Shown in pieces: positions 17,401-21,125 of a stretch of 21,125 nt of DNA. Where the stretch lies: positions 1 through 21,125 of the forward strand of contig CAXTCL010000040.1 in the NCBI GenBank assembly GCA_964242035.1. The letters are read 5' to 3'. Position 1 is the stretch's first letter; each line of letters begins with the position of its first letter. The notes below the pieces were generated by a model. The model was not told the DNA's origin. It did no database searches and saw only the letters and a list, made by a program, of their open reading frames with translations. The stretch comes from BOG-908 sp964242035. GTDB taxonomy: Bacteria > Pseudomonadota > Alphaproteobacteria > Acetobacterales > Acetobacteraceae. Made by a program: the position numbers and the translations under genes.

Positions 17401-20400
17401 TGCTGCCAGAGGTGAGCGTGACGCTGGCGCCGCTGCGCTGGGTGACGGTACGGTTCAGCCCGTCTAACAGGTATTCCGGCGGCAGATAGAGCTGGAGGCC
17501 GCCGCCGCCGCCGCCGCCCGACTCGCTCGAGGGCAGGGAGGGTGTCCGGCTGCCTTCGACCAGCACCGGCACGTCGGCGACGATCCGGGTCCCCTTCTCC
17601 ACCGTGACGCCAGACGCGGCGGAGGTGTAGGTGGGCACGGCGAAACCGTCGATCACGTAGTCTGTGAAGCCGAGCGTGAACAGGCTGGGCGAGAGGACGG
17701 CCCTGGTCGGTGCGCCTGCGTGCGCGGCGGCACCGATCGTGATCGACGGCACGGTGATCGAGAGGGTGCCACTGCCGCTCACGCCGTAGGAGGCGATCGT
17801 GCCGCCGAGCTGCACGTGGCCGAGCGTGGTGGGATTGATCGCCGTCGGGTCGTCGGCAACGATGGTGACGTTGCCGCCCTTGCCGCCGGAAAACGCGCCG
17901 GCGAACACCGCGCCCGAAGACGTGTCGATGCTGCTTCCCGGCTGCAAGGCGAGCGTGCCGTAGGATTCGAGCGTGACGTCGCCGCCGTTCTGGAAGGCGA
18001 CGGCGGCGGCGTCCGCCGGGTCCAGCAGGACGTTGGTGAAGCCGCCCGCGGTGCTGAGCTGCACGCCTGGCCCAACCGCCACGCTGTCATGGGCCGAGCT
18101 GGTGCCGGCGTTCGACGTCTGCAGGGTGATGCTGCCTGCCTCAGCGGTGATGGAGGCGCGTGCGGTCACCACCGGCGCGGTCAGGCTCACCTGCCCGCCG
18201 GGGGCGAGCACGACAGGCGCCGCCACGGTGATAGAGGCGGCGGCGAACGCGCGCGCGCCCGCCGGGTCGCCCACGGTGATCGACAGGCCGCCGAGCCCGT
18301 CGAGCTGGCTGGCGGAGAACGCGGCGGTCTCCTCGTACTTGCCAGGTAACACCCGCGAAGCGGTGAGCCTGGCTGCCTCCGCCGCGCTGCCCGCCGCATT
18401 GATGGTCACGCTGGTGGGGAACACGGCAAGCTGCGTGGCGGTGGCCTGGTTCGGCGTGAAGTTGCCCAGCGCCAGCGTGCCGGCCTGTGGCGCCACGCCC
18501 TGCGCCAGCAGGAACGGGTCCGATGCGGCGACCGGCGCCTGGGTCTGGGTGATGCCCTGGCTTACCCCGCCGTTTATCGTGCCGGCGAACAGGGCGGTGG
18601 GCGTGCTCAGCGTCAGCGATCCGGCGTCCCGCCCTATCGTGTAGCCCGGCTCGTAGAGGTATTGCGGCGTCAGCAGCGGATTGTCGTAGGTGTCGGTGAC
18701 GTGCCACCGCGCATGGACGAAATGCTCGCCGGTGAACACGCCGGTGTAGGAAAGGTCATTAGGTGCGGTGTTGACGTTGTAGATCGTGCCGTCCGCCGCC
18801 TGCACGTAGCTCTGCCGGACCTGGCCGCCGGTGAAGGTCTCCGTACCGCCGGCGATGTTGAAGCTGGACCCCTGTTGGGCGATCACCTGCGCGGCGTAGA
18901 GCATGATCTGCCCGGCGACGGTGGACCATTCGCTGGCGGTGTGGCCGACATTGGCGAGCTCGCCGGCCACCTGCAGCAGCCCGCCTGCCGTGTAGTAGCG
19001 CGGGGTGGGGTCGGCCGCAGTGCCGGCCACCTCGGTCAGGTCCTGCGTGTTGACGTAGAGCGTGGTGCTGTTCAGCACGCCGCTGGTGCTGTTGTTCAGC
19101 GGCGACTCACTGAGGTTGAACGGCTCCGTGCTGATCGCCAGCAGGTTCGCCGTGATCGGCGCGGTGACGCTGGTCAGGCCGGACACGTCCAGCTGCGCAC
19201 CGCTGGCGGCGAAGATGCGCCCCGTGGCGTCGGTGACGATCTGCCCGCCGGGGGCCAGCGTGGTGGAACCGGCGGCGAAGGTGACGGTGCCGCCGGTGGT
19301 GATCTCCACCCGCGACAGGCCCTGCCTGTCTGGCAGGGCCACGGCCTCGTCGGGCAGGATGACCGCCTGCTTGCTGTAGGCGGAGACGGCCGTATCGCCT
19401 GCGGCCTGCGCCGAGTTCAGCGCGGTCGCGGCACTGCTGTCCGGCAGGATCTCGGTTACGCTGCCCGGCTCCAGGGTGATGCTGCCGCCGGTGTTGACGG
19501 TGGTGTTGCCGTTGCTGGTGTTGGTGAGGGTGCCCAGCAGGTGGATGGTGCCGCGCTGGTTCACCGACGTGCTGGAGAGCAGCACGCCGTATTGCCGCAC
19601 CGTCTGGCCGACCATCGTGATGTCGCCGTCGGTGGCCTGGATGATGCCCGAGTTGACCGCGGTGCCAGGGCCGGTGGCGGCGATCTCGCTTCCCAGCACG
19701 GTGGCATAGAGGTTGCCGCTGGTGGCGCCGCTGGCGGACTGGGTGACGTTGTAGCCCTGCTGCAGGAGGAAGCTCCTGCCGGCGGCGAGTATCGTCTGCC
19801 CGCCGGGCGTGCTGATGGAGCCCGCATTGCCGGCGTTGGCGCCCAGCAGGATCACGCTGCCGCCGCCCGTGGTCACCGAAGGCGCCAGCGTGGTGAGTAT
19901 GTCCGCCCCCGCCGCCACGCTGACGCTGCCGTCGCCGGCGATGAAGCTTGCGACACCGCCGGCGCTGTATAGGCCGTTCGCCAGGTATTGCTGGTTGGTG
20001 ATCGTGACGGCGCCGGCCACCAGCGAATGCAGGTTCACCTGCGCGCCCGCCTCGAACAGCACCCCGTTCTGGTTCAGCACCAGCACCTGCCCCTGCGCGG
20101 TGATCTCGCCCAGGATGCGTGTGGGCGAGGCCAGCGGGTTGAGCACCCGGTTCAGCACCGACCAGGTAGGTGCCGCCGCCCCGCCGGCGCTCTGGTTGAA
20201 GGTCACGCGGGTGTGGCGCCCCACATTGAAGCTCTGCCAGTTCAGCACCGCGTGCGGGGATGTCTGGTTGATGGTGACGGTGATGGCGCCGGTGCTGCCG
20301 GTCTGCACGATCGGCTGGCTGGCGGACACGCCCTGCCACGCATTGGCGCTGCCGACCTTCTGGTAGCCGGTGGCAGGGCGCAGGCCGCCTGCCGCCAGCC

Positions 20401-20692
20401 CGTCCGGCACAGTGCTGGTGATCGCCGCCGCGGTGTCGCCGGCGAGCTGCTGCGTCAGGCTCAGGAAGCGCGCGGCGGCCGTCTTCAGGTTCGCCACCCC
20501 GGTGGCCGCCTGGCGCGCCGCGCTGGCACCCGGCAACGCGTTGGCGGTGACCGCACTGCCGGCAGCGCCGCGCTGCGTAAGCGCCTGGTTTATGGAGCGG
20601 AACTGGGAGGCGGCGGCCGGCGCGTTTGCGGCTGCGAGCATGCTTGCGCTTGCCATCAGCGAGGCCCGCAGCTTCAGGTGGGAGGGCAGCAT
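8483..20692 (-). CDS. Giant TpsA exoprotein, filamentous haemagglutinin family
   Basis: From the ATG at 20692 the product is about 4,069 residues. A GGAG site lies 7 bases upstream. An earlier ATG at 20779 is rejected because it lies in the palindromic element. The N-terminus has a signal peptide (MLPSHLKLRASLMASASMLA), then the TPS secretion domain (about 125-275) with LNWQSFNVGRHTRVTF, SVLNRVLNP and LNQNGVLFEAGAQVNLHSL, the region that TpsB recognises. The rest is a long run of short G/A/S/T/V-rich repeats expected to form a right-handed beta-helix. LWIRAAGNLDVFGSISDGF (near 12240-12310) and the last roughly 240 residues (SLTLFSGT, GNILIWLASDGEINAGRGSK, GDVNLIAPVGTIDAGEAGIR) match the DUF3739 type. 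The chain ends PSVIEVDVLSV plus a basic tail. Only two cysteines are seen (C1463, C1470). No toxin domain or immunity gene is visible; the likely role is adhesin or surface/secreted exoprotein. Confidence 0.95.
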   Translation of the reverse strand: MLPSHLKLRASLMASASMLAAANAPAAASQFRSINQALTQRGAAGSAVTANALPGASAARQAATGVANLKTAAARFLSLTQQLAGDTAAAITSTVPDGLAAGGLRPATGYQKVGSANAWQGVSASQPIVQTGSTGAITVTINQTSPHAVLNWQSFNVGRHTRVTFNQSAGGAAAPTWSVLNRVLNPLASPTRILGEITAQGQVLVLNQNGVLFEAGAQVNLHSLVAGAVTITNQQYLANGLYSAGGVASFIAGDGSVSVAAGADILTTLAPSVTTGGGSVILLGANAGNAGSISTPGGQTILAAGRSFLLQQGYNVTQSASGATSGNLYATVLGSEIAATGPGTAVNSGIIQATDGDITMVGQTVRQYGVLLSSTSVNQRGTIHLLGTLTNTSNGNTTVNTGGSITLEPGSVTEILPDSSAATALNSAQAAGDTAVSAYSKQAVILPDEAVALPDRQGLSRVEITTGGTVTFAAGSTTLAPGGQIVTDATGRIFAASGAQLDVSGLTSVTAPITANLLAISTEPFNLSESPLNNSTSGVLNSTTLYVNTQDLTEVAGTAADPTPRYYTAGGLLQVAGELANVGHTASEWSTVAGQIMLYAAQVIAQQGSSFNIAGGTETFTGGQVRQSYVQAADGTIYNVNTAPNDLSYTGVFTGEHFVHARWHVTDTYDNPLLTPQYLYEPGYTIGRDAGSLTLSTPTALFAGTINGGVSQGITQTQAPVAASDPFLLAQGVAPQAGTLALGNFTPNQATATQLAVFPTSVTINAAGSAAEAARLTASRVLPGKYEETAAFSASQLDGLGGLSITVGDPAGARAFAAASITVAAPVVLAPGGQVSLTAPVVTARASITAEAGSITLQTSNAGTSSAHDSVAVGPGVQLSTAGGFTNVLLDPADAAAVAFQNGGDVTLESYGTLALQPGSSIDTSSGAVFAGAFSGGKGGNVTIVADDPTAINPTTLGHVQLGGTIASYGVSGSGTLSITVPSITIGAAAHAGAPTRAVLSPSLFTLGFTDYVIDGFAVPTYTSAASGVTVEKGTRIVADVPVLVEGSRTPSLPSSESGGGGGGGLQLYLPPEYLLDGLNRTVTQRSGASVTLTSGSTPLLKGGGNPAGAAVILDSDASITVDQGQSVTLSSVGQVSVLGTITAHAGTISLLNLANLDDYINADTVSKLSVWVGGHAVLDASAVAETAADLQGLAYGVVPAGGSIILGSAGDFANYGNGGYGNADPAFVFVRPGAVLNASGASAAVAVGNITSSLTSKTDEAKVLDTVQDASAGGTLTFVSGDGIYLDGAFAAAGGAAFAQGGTLRVELDTPQYAVQTATTADPAWTIDPHEIVVSDRTRSTTLPAGLAPGQNSFLNRPDTAGQAALSQQQVTAGGFTNVDLFARDQIAFAGSVSLHAAQSIELVAFGLTETSLHGSVAVTAPYVQLAGAPSVGEISETGYGITPLINRADAPRPGSQRYAPCLAGPGTCAAATLTVSGDLIDLENYVGFGVHAVVTDSSVPFGGASITRTIDSAGFNLVQLDSAGDIRFAANNEGVSGTGVVATNQLVALPEEAAFLATSGDLSLSAADIYPQTGVTGTLVAGQILGAAGEHYKNSTLDISLPAGAAASAPLSAFGSLTLAAATINQGGHLAAPLGDITFDATRVNLLPGSITSVSAAGLDIPFGGTTDGVSYSYAGQALTFQSAGYGGVPSDAVLSPNSNHGIVFNAASVDGEHGSLLDLSGGGTLAGGGGGEIVSGGALLSQGFIAGSGGSTDVLYSTIIAFNPAARSYAQAMAATNTTSGTAIFAILPGLAATYAPGTLLDAQADYAGSVPQAGEQISLGATVPGLAAGTYTLLPSYYALLPGAYRVQLAQGTTTATAPRTESFDGISTATTATLGFANTAVRSALPTAVIVTSGAAVQRYSQYDQEGLAAVATSQAAVFDTPRPDLPQDAGTIEFQFSLPAAAAKNVAPPALTALTFDGTADLQAAPGGYGGLVAVETAGSGGTIDITSTGRPVAGDVSLSAQSLDALGAPLLEVGGFFRAAPNNVSVEYSEAIAQNVIVARNATLTAGAAWLFATGQISVDSGASISTLGRSVSLPDSSTGLVFVGGTEGAAGTLGSAQAIAELGVANGSYVFSPASAAGGVGNVTIGNAALYSDGFVGISGGDSVSIASGARLGAASFAISVPEINLGTPGAGTRSAGGFTLTQATLDTLLAGDPSAGAPAAASLSLTATDSLNLFGAVSLDGNGSSPDAGIALLLDTPAIYGYGRAGQTATIAAPSFTWSGTAGEAGPVLASGTGSGTLRITAQQITLGQPADSQLADTLLSRTIVGFAAVDFAASDFITANGRSSLSVYRTAGAFLPDGTATGTGGALTLTTPLLTTAPGSTLSLAAGGAVTVDAPAAPGTQAAATSGVGGEIDVTASAITLASAVALPGGALSLDATGDIALVAGSSIDLGGRAIGFFDITQDSFGGTLTAQSTRGDISQAAGALIDLAAAGNSAGSADFTAKKGTVSLAGTIRGSADAGFASGSIAVKAASIANLTALNQALDSGGVFQSRSFEQTGAGDLTVGSELAAHRISVSADQGSLTVTGTLNASGAAPGTISLAAARGLTVEPGAVLDAHGTVLQTDSTGAAIDAENTGKVNLTVSAGTLTIGAGAGFDLASPDGQARGDIEINVARTTATSGDAEISAAGPVGISGAGTIAVNAFWTYTPDSSTALAGGIISQAALAAFDQDSQSFIANALAGGLVHGQLAGLSAYGPAFHLRPGVQIESSANANGGTLTVQGDLDLSGFRYTSANPGRQLTATPGSGEPGVLWIRAAGNLDVFGSISDGFAPPPATPDDDGWVLKSGTADTFQNLVLTQKVKLAGSSGPNGATTYPVGDYTLAYPVTIANGATLAAGARLPAAAVLTNQVKVQSAFVLNGQLTLAGGATLRAGQTVAAGTVLPAGTLVAAGTVLPVNVRIGGMDGAAGYLVPAGVNFDVFADARESLAANLTLKAGSVIPAGASIQFTVAGETSVATRPTETVDGNPVQGQIWGVAPLLPAGDLSWSLALVSGADLASADSLAVLPQTVSAASPRGNLVLSDPHYAGQDAGGTASVGNNVDFSVLRTGTGSLSLVSGGDITEASLFGVYTAGTQSRGVSAVYAQPRPTIDGTVLGAAGDLVGPNGATYNAAVQSYQAYYPTGGGDLTLQAHGDIIGDTYQPSSGGFATLQGGRVSLESSATSSWLWWQGSAATPSAWWINFGTYLQGGTPAVVYLTGFTGFGTLGGGNVTVSAGGNAGAVTTSTDTQVTQGLDVVVASTGRVQPDGATLLTGGGTADISAAAINPAAPGGASDDFNGTFSDLRGAISVRAGSIGEVTQFYGTPSGGLDPRLVSPFVSETFASDGGPVLVLGDAAAGLASRGSAVLSGVGNPTLGVQDQLAQSATATTTQFSLWQDTTAVSLQALSGTIVPVSSNPAAVNETPPGEVSQSDTARTTLYPPILNVTNFTGDVNLELLGRGNVAGLELAPAPDGSLQVLAGNSIINSVTPQNSAGLDFVQAVIDVSGAADAVGDIPTPATPSNSGGGFFSFETDTANGLLHQGDTVPARFYAVSGDILGLLTGQTYTDSSLATAYIASTAVDIRAGQDVVGLTALTLNNNASDISTIQAGRDVVYVTEQVAGPGALLVQAGRNVYQADRGSLVSLGETGAALTQATRDDGAAITVLAGVGADGPNLDGFANLYLNAANLANPTTPLQSQPGRVERTYQDQLLAFLQTRFGYTGTADGALAAFLALPADQQTSFLLGVYFAELNQSGLDYNTPSSRFYHSYLEGKAAIGTLFPATDPTGKSAPNGGSLTLFSGTAGDGSIRTLFGGGITTVVPFGQTSLGNFGFVPGPSAGVITEGGGAIDMYSYGSVSLGQSRILTTFGGNILIWLASDGEINAGRGSKSTVLSAPIGIGYDDYANVTLSPTVPSSGAGIGTISPIPQVAPGDVNLIAPVGTIDAGEAGIRASGNANLAALTLVNANNIQVTGKTAGVPTVTAPSAAAQAAASSSAGASAVASQQVASRSPVEEPSVIEVDVLSVTDVGGDDADERRRRAKAK

Positions 20693-20699
20693 GGGCGGA

Positions 20700-20704
20700 C
20701 TCCG
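20700..20704 (-). promoter_or_regulatory. Shine-Dalgarno site of tpsA
   Basis: CGGAG on the minus strand ends 7 bases before the ATG at 20692. It selects this start over the upstream ATG at 20779, whose extra 29 residues (MLLFFKKEGLASFG...) would come from the palindromic element and would bury the signal peptide. Confidence 0.7.
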
Positions 20705-20712
20705 GTGCGCTT

Positions 20713-21123
20713 TCAGGGACGCGCCGGGGCGGGGTGGACCGAAGGAAGCAAGGCCTTCTTTTTTGAAAAAAAGAAGCAAAAAACTTTTGTTCCCCCGCCT
20801 GCACCAAGGCGCGGCCTGGTTCTGCCAGTGCGCGTTTTGGCAGAACCAGGCCGCGCCTTCATGCAGGCGGGGGGAGCAAAAGTTTTTTGGTCCTTTTTTT
20901 CAAAAAAGGACTGCTTGCTTCGATACGCGCTGATCAACGCAGCGCCGAGATGGTCGGCAAACCGTTCGGCGTCCATCAGCGGAGACGCCGCGACACGTGC
21001 CCGCAGCCCGGCGCGCAGAACGGCGAGGCGGGCATTGTCGCTGACCAGCGATACCGCGATACGAACGTAATCCGCCTCGGTCTCCGCGATCAGCTCGTGC
21101 AGCCCGATCGCGTGAAGATGGGA
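20713..21123 (-). CDS. C-terminal part of a SPINDLY/O-GlcNAc transferase-like protein, with element-encoded tail
   Basis: The frame enters from the right edge, so only the last 136 residues are visible. The first part (IGLHELIAETEADYVRIAVSL ... LRARVAASPLMDAERFADHL) is the typical end of bacterial TPR/SPINDLY-type O-GlcNAc transferases (glycosyltransferase family 41), including the IGLxELIA, DYVxIA and SPLMDAxRFA pattern. These enzymes transfer sugar from a nucleotide donor to protein; the catalytic core is outside the window. After GAALISAYR the frame runs into the palindromic element (SKQSFFEKKDQKTF...) and stops only at 20713. The last roughly 68 residues are therefore encoded by the repeat and the bases after it, and the native stop codon seems to have been lost. 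It lies upstream of tpsA on the same strand; modification of the exoprotein is possible but unproven. Confidence 0.75.
   Translation of the reverse strand, partial: SHLHAIGLHELIAETEADYVRIAVSLVSDNARLAVLRAGLRARVAASPLMDAERFADHLGAALISAYRSKQSFFEKKDQKTFAPPACMKARPGSAKTRTGRTRPRLGAGGGTKVFCFFFSKKKALLPSVHPAPARP
20742..20920. repeat. Near-perfect 180-bp palindromic element upstream of tpsA
   Basis: The whole segment folds on itself. Arms of about 82 bp (20746-20827 and 20838-20920) flank a 10-base loop. The inner 22 bp of the arms (AAGGCGCGGCCTGGTTCTGC, then CA) match perfectly. The outer parts carry AT-rich hairpins of two related types: GCAAGGCCTTC... on the left and the reverse complement of GCAAGCAGTCC... 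on the right. It separates the glycosyltransferase-like gene from tpsA and ends 49 bp before the tpsA start codon. It is expected to form a strong hairpin in DNA and RNA, a likely terminator in both directions. It is the best preserved of the four AT-rich elements in the window. Confidence 0.9.
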
Positions 21124-21125
21124 CG

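Noticed and set aside
17499..17519. GCC/GGC run in tpsA (seven glycines), and the proline-codon run in tonB (3903-3935), as phase-variable repeats
   Set aside because: Both are triplet repeats in frame, so slippage would change length but not switch expression.
20693..20779. Upstream ATG at 20779 as the tpsA start
   Set aside because: It would add 29 residues encoded partly by the palindromic element ahead of a normal signal peptide, whereas the ATG at 20692 has a well placed GGAG site.

Overview
The window is about 21 kb of high-GC DNA. It holds one large co-directional locus on the minus strand, flanked and interrupted by palindromic non-coding repeats. The base composition and the repeats (AT-rich palindromes that translate as strings of F, K, E and Q, plus G/C palindromes of the type GGGGGC-AAA-GCCCCC) suggest an alphaproteobacterium, most likely of the Acetobacteraceae. 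That placement rests on general recognition of the repeats; there is no rRNA or other marker here.

Layout, in minus-strand transcription order from the right edge: (1) the C-terminal end of a SPINDLY/O-GlcNAc-transferase-like protein, cut by the window edge; (2) a roughly 180-bp near-perfect palindrome; (3) a giant secreted TpsA exoprotein of about 4,070 aa (filamentous haemagglutinin type, DUF3739 type C-terminus); (4) a gap of about 420 bp with two further palindromic elements, one decayed; (5) a tightly packed set running TpsB transporter, ExbB-type proton channel with a large periplasmic DUF2341/LamG-like extension, ExbD, TonB, a putative porin, a periplasmic coiled-coil protein and a small secreted two-cysteine protein; (6) another palindromic element just after the last stop codon; (7) about 300 bp at the left edge with no gene I can support.

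From tpsB to porin the genes are separated by only a few bases, apart from the porin 5' end, where a 165-bp palindrome-rich element sits between tonB and the porin. The porin and coiled-coil genes share a TGATG junction.

The main biological proposal is that a two-partner secretion system is encoded with its own Ton energy module (ExbB-ExbD-TonB) and its own porin and periplasmic accessory proteins. The ExbB subunit carries a periplasmic lectin-like domain, which is unusual for a proton channel. The sequence shows the gene set and tight packing directly. That the Ton module powers export, release or ligand handling of the exoprotein is inference. No toxin/immunity pair is visible, so contact-dependent inhibition is not supported.
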